DNA of 64,000 nucleotides from Nitrospira sp. MA-1 (GCA_032139905.1 JAQJDB010000007.1:806001-870000); one strand, 5' to 3'. Counted from the first letter of the stretch, positions 34,918 through 45,042 are shown. A program made the numbers and translations. The notes: generated from the letters alone by a model not told the origin.

Positions 34918-35562
34918 TTATGTTGACGCCCCAAAGGGTGAGGGTATCGGCATACCTGAAGCCGTCCGCTTGGTCGAGGAAAAGGATGAAACCATAATCA
35001 TCATTAGGAGCGCCTGCATGTTTTACCTCTGCAGTGTAACACTTACAGTTCGCTGAGTATTTGCATTTTTGAAAACTTCTTAGGTTGAAATGGATTCAGG
35101 CAAATCTCCCTCCTATTTATGATACGCACCGGCCCGTTGATTTATTATAGACAAATCATTAAGCGGAACTTCTCAAGTATCCACATCCCCACTCCTAGAG
35201 TCCCATCGTATTCACAGAGCGGTTTTGACGGATGTTTTCAGATAGTCCGACCTGAATTTGTCTGTTGAATCATTCATAGGGATTTGTGAATTATGAAAAC
35301 GATCTCAACAAGCCTTGAATTATTTATCCTTTCTCAATGGGCGATCTTCTGAGATTATTCTGAAATTCAGGTTTGTATCCTCCTCTGCCGCAATGTCACA
35401 TTTTTATTTCAAGAGGAGTGCCGCTTTTTCTGGTCTAGATAAATTCGGGTATCGACTGAGACGGAGATTGTACTTTGACTACTTTGACGGAGAGGTCCGG
35501 CAACGTGTTCGTCGGTCTCTCGAAGTAGTCAATGATGGGAAATAAGGACAGGATGTAATGTT
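34918..35562. other. Gene-free stretch before the MscS-type channel
   Basis: No convincing gene; a 76-codon plus frame (35315-35545) lacks a ribosome-binding site and has no family character. AAGGACAGG at its end serves the channel gene. Promoters of both divergent genes must lie here. Confidence 0.45.
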
Positions 35563-36936
35563 ATGTACTTTAGATTCTATTCAGTAATTCTCGTATTCCT
35601 TATCGTACTTCTCGTGAGTGCGCGGGTTGAACCATTGTGGTGCCAGGAACCTGTGGATAATCCAGAGGCTCCCACAGATTCACGACTCACCGAGAAACCA
35701 CAGGAAATTGCGGTTGGAGCGCACAAGGTTGAAGACAGGCTAATTACACAACGGCTTACGGAGGTTTTCCAGAATTTGCCGGAGCTTGCCAATGTCGACA
35801 TCGCTGTGAAGGCGGGGGTGGTACGTCTGTCAGGGTTTACATCCACCAAGGAAGCCCACAAACAGGCTCTTGAACTTGCCGAACGCGTGGATGGTGTAGT
35901 CAGTGTGACAGATGAAATCACCCAGAAACGGGAGGTCCGTGAACGGTTGACCGTCGTGCAGGAAAAAATGTTTGACCAACTCAATAATTTTATCTCTTAT
36001 CTGCCACTCCTAATCATCGGCTTCACGGTATTTCTTCTATTCTGGTTTCTCGCATCCTTTATGACCAAATGGGATAACCTGTATGAAAAAATTACTCCCC
36101 ATGCGTTTTTACAATCATTAGCCAAACAAATCGTCAAAGGGGCTGTCATATTTCTTGGCTTTATCGTCATGCTCGAAATCCTGGACGCCACAGCTCTTTT
36201 GGGTACTATCGTTGGTGTGGCCGGAGTCATGGGCCTGGCCATAGGTTTTGCCCTCCGAGACACGGTGGAAAATTACATTGCCAGCATTCTGCTGAGTATC
36301 AGACAACCCTTTCGGCCACTGGACCAGATTGTTTTGGAAAATTATGAAGGCTTGGTCATGAAGTTGACATCGCGGGAGACCATTCTCATGACGCTGGACG
36401 GGAATCATGTACGCATACCGAATGCTACGGTGTACAAAGGTATTATTCTCAACTATTCCCGGAACCCCAAACGGCGTTTCTCCTTTGAGGTTGGTATCGA
36501 CACTGCTGTCAATATCGAGTCGGCGTTGCAATTGGCTATAAAAACTTTAGAGGAAACCCGCGGGGTGATAGCTGATCCGCCGGTTCGATGCGCGGTCGAG
36601 AAATTAGGCGATTCGAATGTGATCCTGAAAATGTTCGCATGGACGACCCAGGATCAATACGACTTCGGAAAGGTAAAAAGTGAAGCGATTCGGGCGGTGA
36701 AAGAAGCCTTTGATCTGGCCAATTATGAAATGCCCGAACCCATCTATCGACTGAAGATGCAGGGGTATTCCCCTCTTGATGACCAGGCCCTCGTTGAGCA
36801 GACCGAGCATACAAAGGATGCTTCATCACCCGCTGTGCAATCGGATTCTCAGGCCGATGTCACCAAAGATAATCATATTGTTGAGCAAATTTCGAAGGAT
36901 CGAATAGAGAATCAGGAAAAGGATTTACTGAAGTGA
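35563..36936 (+). CDS. MscS-type mechanosensitive channel with N-terminal BON domain
   Basis: The 457-residue protein begins with a signal peptide (about 1-28), followed by a periplasmic BON domain (about 55-120: NVDIAVKAGVVRLSGFT, then AERVDGVVSVTDEI). Membrane helices follow at about 143-165 and 185-210, then the pore helix and the MscS core (GLAIGFALRDTVENYIASIL, about 223-242), then the beta domain with the typical NHVRIPNATVYKG, and a polar C-terminal tail. It releases solutes on hypo-osmotic shock. The BON domain, usually involved in membrane or lipid contacts, is an unusual addition to a channel. Confidence 0.92.
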   Translation: MYFRFYSVILVFLIVLLVSARVEPLWCQEPVDNPEAPTDSRLTEKPQEIAVGAHKVEDRLITQRLTEVFQNLPELANVDIAVKAGVVRLSGFTSTKEAHKQALELAERVDGVVSVTDEITQKREVRERLTVVQEKMFDQLNNFISYLPLLIIGFTVFLLFWFLASFMTKWDNLYEKITPHAFLQSLAKQIVKGAVIFLGFIVMLEILDATALLGTIVGVAGVMGLAIGFALRDTVENYIASILLSIRQPFRPLDQIVLENYEGLVMKLTSRETILMTLDGNHVRIPNATVYKGIILNYSRNPKRRFSFEVGIDTAVNIESALQLAIKTLEETRGVIADPPVRCAVEKLGDSNVILKMFAWTTQDQYDFGKVKSEAIRAVKEAFDLANYEMPEPIYRLKMQGYSPLDDQALVEQTEHTKDASSPAVQSDSQADVTKDNHIVEQISKDRIENQEKDLLK

Positions 36937-37622
36937 TAACTTCGTGTTTCGAAGGACATTCTGCTGGTTTGCCTGACCGGAGATAGTCCCAGCTGATGGA
37001 GAGCAACAGACACGGCGTTCTGCTACTCAGATGATTAGGAGATGGCTTAACCAGTTCTTGTTACCTCCTACCCCCAAACGGTTGAAGGCATTGACTAAAG
37101 AATCCCTTCCCACACTCAATTGGCCAATTTTGGCATGTGACCTATGAATTTGAGCCGCTGACCCATGTGGCTCTTCTCATGTTTTCCTGAACACCCCGCA
37201 TCCAGGAGAGGACGGGACTTCACGTTTCCAGCGGTGCATGACGGGAGAATGCACGCCATACCTTAAAGCTGGCCTTGATATCGAGGCATCCTCCCGAATC
37301 GCCGCTGGCGTATTTTTGGCCTTATCAGTGGCCGTATGCATTATTCGGATTCAACTCATAATTCATGCCACTCCTCTGTCAGGAATTGTAGCCTAACACC
37401 CTGTCCGAGTTCCTGGGACTACCTCTGTTACCTGTTGTCGATTCGGCCAAAACGAAAATTTTCCAGAATTCCCGACCTTAGTGGAAAGGCTGCGCTTTCT
37501 CTTTTCGGTTGGCTGCCCATCCACACAAATAGGCATCCCTCATTTTGGTGAAAATATTCCCCGGATGTCTGTTCATTACTTTCCGTTCACACGTACGTCC
37601 TGGTTTTGTCCGGTGGTTACCT
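36937..37622. other. Gene-free stretch between convergent genes
   Basis: The 686 bp between two convergent genes show no convincing frame, repeat or clear terminator. A frame at 37336-37551 has no family resemblance. Confidence 0.45.
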
Positions 37623-38024
37623 TCATCCCACTTTTTTATCATCCATAAGGCGTTGGCCTTCAGCTCTATGCATGTTTGCCATTTCTCTTAATTCCTTAGC
37701 CGCTTTCCAGCGTGAGGAGGCCACATGCATGAGGCTGGTCCGTTGAAAGCCTTTTGGATCCATATGCGGTTTCAGCATAAGGGATGTGGCTCGCCGTTCT
37801 ATGCGGACAGCGTCCATTTGCAGTTCATCGGCTTGTTGATCATAGATTTTTGCCATCTCCAGGAGATCGTCTCCCGTCCAGGGTGTCGGGTCATCTGGTT
37901 CGGGGGCAGCCATAGCATACCCCATCGGTGGCGAATGAAGGGGTTGTTCGCTCGCACCAGCCGAAAACATCATGACGCCAATCCCTCCTAACACTCCTAT
38001 CAAAACATAGGCTAACGCTCGCAT
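37623..38024 (-). CDS. Exported hypothetical protein
   Basis: The 133-residue product has a signal peptide (RALAYVLIGVLGGIGVMMF, cleavage near SAGA-S at 24) and a helical, probably coiled-coil periplasmic domain (DLLEMAKIYDQQADELQMDA, KELREMANMHRAEGQRLM). No family is recognised. A strong AAGGAGGG ribosome-binding site lies before the start, which argues that it is real. Confidence 0.7.
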   Translation of the reverse strand: MRALAYVLIGVLGGIGVMMFSAGASEQPLHSPPMGYAMAAPEPDDPTPWTGDDLLEMAKIYDQQADELQMDAVRIERRATSLMLKPHMDPKGFQRTSLMHVASSRWKAAKELREMANMHRAEGQRLMDDKKVG

Positions 38025-38710
38025 AGAGAACCCTCCTTGTTAGAATGTGTCGATCGAAATTTCAAGACTATCCTATAAAAAAACCCCATGAAGGTAAAAT
38101 AGGTGCCTTGCCTGGATATCGTTCAAGTGCTTCCTGTGGTGCGGCCATCCTTAACATCTTAAGAGCCTTACCTTCTTTAGGGTACATCGAGGTGATGCTA
38201 CCTGATTCTCTCACAATGGGATAGCGATTGGGAGCCAGTGGAATATCCCATTGTTCGAGGATCACGTGAAAGGTTCCATGTCCAGGGTCCTGAAACCACC
38301 TCTGGGAAGAAAAAAACAGGGGGCGAGCGGTCGTTCTTTCCACAGTCGCTGCCGATCCCGATCAGGGGAACAAAGCCATTGTCACCAGTTAAGGAGACGT
38401 TTGCCCGAGCTACGTTTGGATTAGCCATGCGATGGTCAACGTTCTGCCGCCGATGGTAGGCATGACGACGAAGAATTTCAGTGGGGAGCGAATGTTACAT
38501 GCTGGTTTGCCATGACAGGCGAGGGAATTCATCTGTCGCTGGGATGGGGAGGAAAGCGGATTCAGTTAGAACGATGGGGGTCGAATCTGGCACCGTAAAG
38601 ACACGAGAGGAAGCTATTCTCAAATCGGGAGGCGGTTTCATAAACTATCTGGATAGAAAGAGCCGCCTCTCGATCGAGAATCCCCTCCGTGGGAGTATAT
38701 AAACAAAGCA
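38025..38710. other. Gene-free stretch
   Basis: Two overlapping minus-strand frames (38068-38343 and 38198-38428) occur but neither has a ribosome-binding site or recognisable domain. I see no repeat of the families found elsewhere. Confidence 0.4.
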
Positions 38711-39154
38711 TTAACTCGCCGTGGCTTGTTTTTTTGCTTCTTGGAATTCTTTCCCTATGGTCTGTATTTCTTCCTTTTCCAAAATCTCTTTGGCCTTTTT
38801 GAAAATTTCCCCTTCTTCCTCTTTGACATGGTGCAGGACATTTTTTTTGAGCTGGGAAAGTTTTGAGTCCCATTCCTCGGATTCCGGCCCCAGCTCCTCC
38901 AGTTCTTCCAGAAGATTGGCGACCTCTGCATGCTCCTCCGTGGCTTCATTAATGAGGTCTACCATCTCTGCATTTTCTCTTAAGGCAGGATAGAACGCGA
39001 CTTCTTCCCCATGCGAATGGGCTTCGAGGTCATTCTTTAATTGTGAAAATAACTTTTCACGGCTTTTGGTGGCACGCGGGCCGGTTCCTTCCAATTTTTT
39101 AAATAAGTCCTTTGCCTTTTGGTGGTCCTTTTTTAAGATTTGAAAAATGTCCAT
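38711..39154 (-). CDS. Hemerythrin/HHE-domain protein
   Basis: The 147-residue helical protein has the HHE pattern: DHQKAKDLFKKLEG (His10), AHSHGEEVAFYPAL (about 46-59), EEHAEVANLLEEL and HHVKEEEGEIF (about 110-120). These His/Glu residues bind a diiron site for oxygen or nitric-oxide sensing or iron-related stress. The C-terminus is Lys/Glu-rich. It stands alone on the minus strand, with AGGAAGCGGGGA before the start. Confidence 0.9.
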   Translation of the reverse strand: MDIFQILKKDHQKAKDLFKKLEGTGPRATKSREKLFSQLKNDLEAHSHGEEVAFYPALRENAEMVDLINEATEEHAEVANLLEELEELGPESEEWDSKLSQLKKNVLHHVKEEEGEIFKKAKEILEKEEIQTIGKEFQEAKKQATAS

Positions 39155-39432
39155 TCCCCGCTTCCTTTCCGGTCAATGACCGATGATTACCTACTGTAAA
39201 ATAATAAACCCTCGATTTCTTGATCGAAGAATAATCTTGTTCCTTCATACACGTGAACTGGTAAGAACCCTGGAGCCTTATGGGAAATGCGAATTGGAAA
39301 GCAAGAAACGGAGTGTCCTCTGTCCGCGAATTCTGTATAAGAAAAATTGATCCGGAAATGAGGAATGTCCGGGCGGGGAGGTTTCTTGGTAAATTATGCT
39401 TTCAACATTCGAGTCTTCAACAGGGGGTCGTC

Positions 39433-40512
39433 GTGAAACATACAGCGAACCAAGCCCGGCTTTTGGTCGCAACGGCACATGACCCTCGTTGGGCCAGCGT
39501 AGTTTCCCGCGATCTGAAAGCCGACGGCACATTCTACTATTCCGTCAAAACCACCGGAGTGTACTGCCGCCCGTCCTGCCCATCTCGTTTGCCGCGGCCT
39601 GAAAATGTCCGATTCCATGCTTCGCGGGAAGGTGCCGAGAAGGCTGGTTTCCGTCCCTGTAAGCGTTGCATCCCTAATCAACCTGCATGGGGAAACCGAC
39701 ATACCCAAACTGTCATCGCGGCATGCCGGTTCATTGAGAAATCTGGAAAGGCACCGAGTCTCAAAGAATTGGCCACGAATGCAGGTCTGAGCATCTATCA
39801 TTTTCATCGGCTGTTTAAGGCGATCACGGGTGTGACGCCGAAAGAATATGTGACCGCACTTCGTGCCAATCGTGTGAGGACTCAATTACAGGGGAGGGGC
39901 AGCGTGACAGATGCAATCTACGAGGCCGGATATAATTCCAGCGGGAGATTTTATGAAAACGCCAATGACGTCTTGGGGATGACACCTTCCACATACCGGG
40001 CCGGAGGCGCATGGACCACAATACGGTTTGGGGTGGGGAAATGTTCTCTTGGGTCGATTCTTGTCGCCAACAGTGAACGCGGCGTCTGTGCGATCTTTCT
40101 TGGTGATGATCCTGAGCAATTGACGCGTGATTTGCAAAACCAGTTCCCTCACGCTCATCTCATCCAGGGAGATGCTGGTTTTGACCACCTTGTCGAAAAA
40201 GTAGTCGGTATTATCGAAGCCCCTGCGCGAAGTCTGGATTTGCCACTGGACGTGCGTGGTACGGCGTTTCAGCAACGGGTCTGGAAGGCCTTGCAGGGAA
40301 TTCCGGCCGGCTCAACGGCAAGCTATGCCGACATCGCCGGGAGAATCGGGTCGCCGACATCGATCCGGGCTGTGGCTCGGGCCTGCGGTGCCAATCCCTT
40401 AGCTGTCGCGATTCCCTGTCATCGTGTCGTGCGTACCAATGGCGAACTCTCAGGCTATCGCTGGAGTATTGAACGGAAACGAGTATTGCTGGAACGGGAG
40501 AGACCGACATGA
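39433..40512 (+). CDS. ada: Ada: methylated-DNA repair enzyme and transcription activator
   Basis: From GTG 39433 the 359-residue product has all three Ada parts. The N-terminal zinc domain carries the methyl-acceptor region TTGVYCRPSCPSRLP and the distal CKRC. An AraC-type helix-turn-helix follows (LKELATNAGLSIYHFHRLFK), then the O6-methylguanine methyltransferase domain with the active site NPLAVAIPCHRVVR. The frame is open to 39280, but the family start and a GGGGGTC ribosome-binding sequence point to 39433. It removes alkyl groups from guanine and phosphotriesters and activates its own regulon. It overlaps the oxygenase gene by four bases. Confidence 0.93.
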   Translation: MKHTANQARLLVATAHDPRWASVVSRDLKADGTFYYSVKTTGVYCRPSCPSRLPRPENVRFHASREGAEKAGFRPCKRCIPNQPAWGNRHTQTVIAACRFIEKSGKAPSLKELATNAGLSIYHFHRLFKAITGVTPKEYVTALRANRVRTQLQGRGSVTDAIYEAGYNSSGRFYENANDVLGMTPSTYRAGGAWTTIRFGVGKCSLGSILVANSERGVCAIFLGDDPEQLTRDLQNQFPHAHLIQGDAGFDHLVEKVVGIIEAPARSLDLPLDVRGTAFQQRVWKALQGIPAGSTASYADIAGRIGSPTSIRAVARACGANPLAVAIPCHRVVRTNGELSGYRWSIERKRVLLERERPT

Positions 40513-41258
40513 AGGTGGTGGGGCAACCAACATCTCCCATTGCCTTGCACAACAGTCTATCTGAACGAGTGAGGCGGTTGGATTGGGACCAGTTGTCGCC
40601 TGACCTCGACGCCCACGGATACGCCGTGATCGAACACCTTCTCGCTCCGAAAGAATGTCACTCCTTGGTCTCGTTGTACTCCCGCGATGAGATATTCCGC
40701 AACCGTATTGTGATGAGCCGCCATGGGTTTGGCCGTGGAGAATATCAGTATTTCCGGTATCCGCTTCCTGGTCTCATCGAACAACTCCGAAGGAGTGTAT
40801 ACCCTCATCTGGTCCCGATCGCCAACCGGTGGAATACGGCCATGGGCATCGAGGTGAGCTATCCGACGACGCATGCGGAATTCCTCGCTCGCTGTCACCA
40901 AGCCGGCCAGGATAAGCCCACACCGATCATACTCAAATATGAAGCCGACGATTACAATTGTCTGCATCAGGATCTCTATGGCCCACATGTGTTTCCCCTT
41001 CAGCTTGCCATTCTCCTATCTAATCCTCAGGCGGATTTTACGGGTGGGGAATTTGTGATGACCGAGCAGCGACCACGAATGCAATCCCGGCCGATAGTTG
41101 TCCCCCTCCGACAGGGCGATGGCGTCTTGTTCGCGGTTCATCATCGCCCTGTGCGAGGGGGAAGGGGCTGGTATCGTGTGAACCTTCGGCATGGGGTTAG
41201 CCGCGTTCGCTCAGGGCAACGCTATACAGTCGGGATAATTTTCCACGACGCCAGGTAA
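40509..41258 (+). CDS. 2-oxoglutarate/Fe(II)-dependent oxygenase linked to ada
   Basis: The 249-residue protein has the Fe-binding HxD (HQDLYGP, about 156-162), the second His in RHGVSRVRSGQRY, and the Arg after it that holds 2-oxoglutarate. The start ATG overlaps the ada stop codon, implying translational coupling. That link suggests a role in alkylation repair, possibly with an AlkB-like dealkylation activity. The sequence looks more like the prolyl-hydroxylase-type branch, so the substrate is unsure. Confidence 0.87.
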   Translation: MKVVGQPTSPIALHNSLSERVRRLDWDQLSPDLDAHGYAVIEHLLAPKECHSLVSLYSRDEIFRNRIVMSRHGFGRGEYQYFRYPLPGLIEQLRRSVYPHLVPIANRWNTAMGIEVSYPTTHAEFLARCHQAGQDKPTPIILKYEADDYNCLHQDLYGPHVFPLQLAILLSNPQADFTGGEFVMTEQRPRMQSRPIVVPLRQGDGVLFAVHHRPVRGGRGWYRVNLRHGVSRVRSGQRYTVGIIFHDAR

Positions 41259-41324
41259 CCCGGATGGAGAATTTCCACCCAAACGGAATTTGGTGGTCGT
41301 GACAAGGAATACCCTTGCCGGTGC

Positions 41325-41627
41325 TTAGCCGCCGGCCATGGCCCCGACAATCAGAAAGGGCTCTTCTCCGTTTGTGATCGCGTCAGGTAACGGGGCGTCC
41401 GGTGGTTCATGGGACAGATCCTGCCCGCAGGCAAAGAACCTGATAAACGGTCGGCGCTGTTGTGTCACCTGGTCACGAATTGTCCCCCGCAACATCGGGT
41501 AACGGGTTTCGAGTGTGTTGAGGACGGAGTGTTGCGTGACCTGACCCCCCAATTCCAGGTTCACCTCACCGTCGATACGTGCAAGTGTTCGCAAATGGGC
41601 TGGAAGGATAACTCGAATTGTGTTCAC
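41325..41627 (-). CDS. MoaD/ThiS-like ubiquitin-fold protein
   Basis: The 100-residue product has a beta-grasp fold pattern ([14 protein letters not shown], then [14 protein letters not shown]) and ends in MAGG, the C-terminal diglycine needed for adenylation and thiocarboxylate formation in MoaD/ThiS proteins. It overlaps the end of the BNR-protein gene by four bases, so the two are translationally coupled. No molybdopterin or thiamine genes are near, so its role in sulfur transfer here is open. Confidence 0.85.
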   Translation of the reverse strand: MNTIRVILPAHLRTLARIDGEVNLELGGQVTQHSVLNTLETRYPMLRGTIRDQVTQQRRPFIRFFACGQDLSHEPPDAPLPDAITNGEEPFLIVGAMAGG

Positions 41628-42811
41628 GGTAACGCCTGGACTTCGACCGATAATACGGGTGGAAGATCGCGGACGATGGGCATCCAGCTGTCTCCTGAAT
41701 CAGCCGAAGCATACACCTGTCCGCCGGTGGTGCCGACATAGATCCCGCAGGGTTCGAGCGAGTCGACGGCCATGGCATCTCGCAAGATATTGACGTAGCA
41801 GTCCTGTTGCGGCAATCCTTTTGTCAGCCCTTCCCATTCGTTCCCGCCCGTTCGACTGCGGTAGACGCGCAGTTTCCCCTCCGGCGGATAATGTTCGGAG
41901 TCGCTCTTGATCGGTACCACGTAGATGGTTTCCGGCTCATGGGCATGCACGGCAATGGGGAATCCGAAATCGGAGGGCAAGTCTCCACTGATTTCATGCC
42001 ACGACTCGCCTGCGTCATCGCTACGCATCACATCCCAGTGCTTTTGCATGAAGAGCACATTCGGGCGCGACGGGTGTTTGGCGATACAGTGCACACAGTG
42101 GCCGACTTCGGCAGTAGGGTCGGGAAGTTCATAGGGCGATTTCAGTCCGCGGTTGACCGGCTGCCATGTCTTGCCTCCGTTCTCGGTTCGAAAGGTGCCG
42201 GCTGCCGAAATGGCGACGAATATCCTTTCCGGATTGCCGGGATCCAGAAGAATGGTATGCAGGCACATTCCCCCGGCGCCCGGTTGCCAAAGGTTCCCTT
42301 TAGCGCTGCGCAGGCCGGGAAGCTCCTGCCATGTCTGTCCGCCGTCGGTGGAACGGAAAATGGCCGCATCCTCAACCCCTGCGTATATCGTGTCCGGATC
42401 GGTCAGCGATGGCTCCAGATGCCAGACACGCTTGAACTCCCAGGGACGCTGCGTGCCATCGTACCACTGATGGGTGGTGAGAGGTTGTCCCGTTTCCATT
42501 GAGCTGTCATACACGAACTTGTTGCTCTCCCCCTTGGGCGTGCCGTCCGGGTCCGTGGTCGGCTCGCCGGGTGGTGTTCCCGGTTGAAACCAGGTTTTGC
42601 CGCCATCATCGGATCGTTGGATGATCTGCCCGAACCAGCTGCTCGACTGCGAGGCATACAACCGATTGGGATCGGCTGGAGATCCCTTTACGTGAAACAA
42701 TTCCCATCCACCAAAAAAGGGGCCGTTAACGTCCCACTGCTTGCGTTTGCCGTCCGATGTCAGCACGAACGCACCTTTGCGTGTTCCAACAAGCACTCGT
42801 ACTCCACTCAT
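41624..42811 (-). CDS. BNR/Asp-box beta-propeller protein (sialidase/sortilin-like fold)
   Basis: The 395-residue protein contains at least five Asp-box repeats of the S-x-D-x-G-x-T-W type ([46 protein letters not shown]), which build a beta-propeller. There is no signal peptide, so it is probably cytoplasmic. True sialidase residues are not evident. AAGGAGTGAGG precedes the start. It is coupled to the MoaD-like gene. Confidence 0.88.
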   Translation of the reverse strand: MSGVRVLVGTRKGAFVLTSDGKRKQWDVNGPFFGGWELFHVKGSPADPNRLYASQSSSWFGQIIQRSDDGGKTWFQPGTPPGEPTTDPDGTPKGESNKFVYDSSMETGQPLTTHQWYDGTQRPWEFKRVWHLEPSLTDPDTIYAGVEDAAIFRSTDGGQTWQELPGLRSAKGNLWQPGAGGMCLHTILLDPGNPERIFVAISAAGTFRTENGGKTWQPVNRGLKSPYELPDPTAEVGHCVHCIAKHPSRPNVLFMQKHWDVMRSDDAGESWHEISGDLPSDFGFPIAVHAHEPETIYVVPIKSDSEHYPPEGKLRVYRSRTGGNEWEGLTKGLPQQDCYVNILRDAMAVDSLEPCGIYVGTTGGQVYASADSGDSWMPIVRDLPPVLSVEVQALP

Positions 42812-42926
42812 ACCTCACTCCTTTCTGAAAATTCGGGCGATCATCGTATAAAGTTTATATGACTAATGAGAGCCTATTCCGTCCCTCTATCAATCGTGTT
42901 GGCCGTTGTGATCGAGGCGTCGTGAC

Positions 42927-43412
42927 CTATTGTTCGTAAGCCTCCTGTAGCCGTTTGATGTCAAGTTTCTTCATTTGAAGGAGGGCACTCATGACTCTAT
43001 TCGTTTTCTCGGGATCGTGGCTTTGCATCATTTCGCTCAGTACAGTGGGAACAATTTGCCATGACAGACCATACTTGTCTTTCAGCCAACCGCACTGCCC
43101 TTTTTCACCATCTTCGGAGAGCTTTTCCCATAGCTCGTCAATCTCTTCTTGTGTCTGACAATTCACGATAAACGATACGGCTTCCGTAAATGTGAAATGC
43201 GGTCCTCCATTTAAGGCCATAAATTCTTGCCCGTGGAGCTGGAATGTGACGGTCATCACTGATCCCTTGGGTCTACCGGAAACCTTTGCGCCTTCCTCTC
43301 CATAACGGGTGATATTTCCTATCTTGGTATTCTTGAAAATCGACGCATAAAAATTCACCGCCTCTTCAGCCTGATTATCGAACCACAAACACGGGCTAAT
43401 TTTCTGCATCAT
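42927..43412 (-). CDS. VOC-family protein, PhnB-like
   Basis: The 161-residue protein has the PhnB/3-demethylubiquinone-like VOC pattern: ISPCLWFDNQAEEAVNFYAS, GQEFMALNGGPHFTFTEAVS and CGWLKDKYGLSWQIVP. Paralogues of this kind are frequently encoded next to ECF42 sigma factors and DGPF proteins, as here. Enzymatic activity unknown. Confidence 0.88.
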   Translation of the reverse strand: MMQKISPCLWFDNQAEEAVNFYASIFKNTKIGNITRYGEEGAKVSGRPKGSVMTVTFQLHGQEFMALNGGPHFTFTEAVSFIVNCQTQEEIDELWEKLSEDGEKGQCGWLKDKYGLSWQIVPTVLSEMMQSHDPEKTNRVMSALLQMKKLDIKRLQEAYEQ

Positions 43413-43498
43413 GTTTTGCGCCTTTGCTGAGCGTTAATATGATCTGTTTGTCAACCTCGCGACCTGCCGGCTGCCATTGTACTCTTAGCGGCAGGTCC

Positions 43499-43855
43499 CT
43501 ATTCCGTTGGCAAACCTCCAATCTCTAAAACCGGTCGGATTTCGACCGTGCCCACCCGGGCCCCCGGGATTTGTGCGGCGATGTTCATTGCCTCATCCAG
43601 ATCCTTGGCTTCGATAAGAAAGTAACCGCCCAGTTGTTCTCGTGTTTCAGCAAACGGACCATCGGTGATGAGCCGATTGCCATCTCGTATACGGATGCTG
43701 GTCGCCATAGTGACAGGATGCAGAGGAGCGGCCGCCAGATAATTTCCTTCAGCTTTGAGTCGGTGTGCAAGCTCCGTGGATTCTTTGTAACACTTTTCAC
43801 GTCCGGCCTCGTCCCATGCCTGATCAGTTCCGTAAATCAACAGCATGTATTTCAT
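43499..43855 (-). CDS. YciI-like DGPF-domain protein, copy 1
   Basis: The 118-residue product starts MKYMLLIYGTDQ and has the DGPF signature ITDGPFAETREQLGGYFLIE. The frame is open to 43945, but GGAGGAATTC just before 43855 and the family start fix this ATG. DGPF proteins are the usual partners of ECF42 sigma factors; their activity is unknown. Nearest in sequence to copy 3. Confidence 0.9.
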   Translation of the reverse strand: MKYMLLIYGTDQAWDEAGREKCYKESTELAHRLKAEGNYLAAAPLHPVTMATSIRIRDGNRLITDGPFAETREQLGGYFLIEAKDLDEAMNIAAQIPGARVGTVEIRPVLEIGGLPTE

Positions 43856-43965
43856 ATGAATTCCTCCATTCGAAAGAATGAACGCCAATACTCGAATGCC
43901 GCAACCCTTTCTGGTTAAAAGGGCGACCCCTGCGACAAATAGCAACGATAGGGTTTTGCGTCCCG

Positions 43966-44556
43966 CTACTGCCTGGTATAGGTGATCTCCATGATCTTCA
44001 TTTCCTTGCCGCCGTGATGAGTCCCATACATATCAAACGTTGTGGTATTGTTATCGACGATCTTCCAGACCGCCCGATGCGTCATTTGCCCTCCGCCCGG
44101 CTCAGGATGCGATCCATTCAGCGTAATGGTCTTGCCATTGTCGCTCGCCGTCCCTTCCATGATGAAAATCCCCGTCCCCATCGTATCCATCCAGGCCGTG
44201 ACATATTTCTTGGTGATGTTGTCGTAGGCGTCGATTCCAATCCCGGAGAATGGTTGTCCCATCATTTGACCAGTGTAAGCTTGGTAGAGATAGCGTCCGT
44301 CCAGCAACATTTTCATTTCTGCGGTGCCGGTCGATTCTGTGGGAGGCTTGCCTGGTTCCATCCATTCTTTGGATTTGGTCGTCCAGCTCCCGGCAAGGCT
44401 GGCAAACAATTTGTGCGGTTCCCCTGGAGCAGCCAGCTTCTTGTACATCTCCATCATGGCTTGTGGGTCCATCTGCTTTTCTTTGTCTGTGGCGAACCCT
44501 GGAATTGCCGTCAGAACCATACAGAGACAGGTGAATGTGATGGTTGTCAAACGCAT
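43966..44556 (-). CDS. DUF1579-family exported protein
   Basis: The 196-residue product has a signal peptide (LTTITFTCLCMVLTAIPGFA, cut at about residue 22) and the DUF1579 pattern: LASLAGSWTTKSKEW, SGIGIDAYDNITKKYV, MEGTASDNGKTI. These proteins are lipocalin-like barrels of unknown ligand, and their genes often accompany YciI/ECF42 loci. AAGGAGGCG precedes the start. Confidence 0.88.
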   Translation of the reverse strand: MRLTTITFTCLCMVLTAIPGFATDKEKQMDPQAMMEMYKKLAAPGEPHKLFASLAGSWTTKSKEWMEPGKPPTESTGTAEMKMLLDGRYLYQAYTGQMMGQPFSGIGIDAYDNITKKYVTAWMDTMGTGIFIMEGTASDNGKTITLNGSHPEPGGGQMTHRAVWKIVDNNTTTFDMYGTHHGGKEMKIMEITYTRQ

Positions 44557-44616
44557 AGACGCCTCCTTGTGATTAGATAATGAAAACTATTGAAGTAAGT
44601 AGGTCATGTTGTACTT

Positions 44617-45042
44617 TTATGAAGACAATTTTTTGCGAAGGTGCTCCTCTTGCTCCCTCAGCTCTGGCGTGAACTCCGGTCCGAAGTCCTCCGCCTCGAA
44701 GAGTTGGCGAATCTCAATCTCGCCTTCTTTGTCATCACCTGCAGGATTCGGACAACGCTTGACCCATTCGATTGCCTCTTCTTTCGAATTCACCTGCCAG
44801 ACCCAATAGCCGGCGATCAGTTCCTTGGTCTCGGCAAAGGGTCCGTCGATAACTGTTCGCTTATTTCCTGAAAATTGCACGCGCGCGCCTTTTGAACTCG
44901 GATGGAGCCCATCTCCCGCCAGCATGACGCCGGCATTTACCAGTTCCTCGTTGAATTTTCCCATCTCAGTAAGAAGTTGCCCGCTAGGCATCACACCGGC
45001 TTCAGACTCTTTGGTGGCTTTGACAATAATCATGAATCGCAT
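44617..45042 (-). CDS. YciI-like DGPF-domain protein, copy 2
   Basis: The 141-residue protein (MRFMIIVKATKESEAG) carries TVIDGPFAETKELIAGYWVW and is longer and more diverged than the other three copies. ATG 45042 with AAGGAG upstream is preferred to the adjacent in-frame GTG. A candidate ECF-type promoter lies about 70 bp upstream. Confidence 0.88.
   Translation of the reverse strand: MRFMIIVKATKESEAGVMPSGQLLTEMGKFNEELVNAGVMLAGDGLHPSSKGARVQFSGNKRTVIDGPFAETKELIAGYWVWQVNSKEEAIEWVKRCPNPAGDDKEGEIEIRQLFEAEDFGPEFTPELREQEEHLRKKLSS

Noticed and set aside
35315-35545. Open frame before the MscS gene
   Set aside because: No start signal and no family character; the composition fits non-coding spacer.
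38068-38343. Minus-strand frame of 91 codons
   Set aside because: Overlaps another frame of similar length and has no ribosome-binding site or domain; nothing decides between them.
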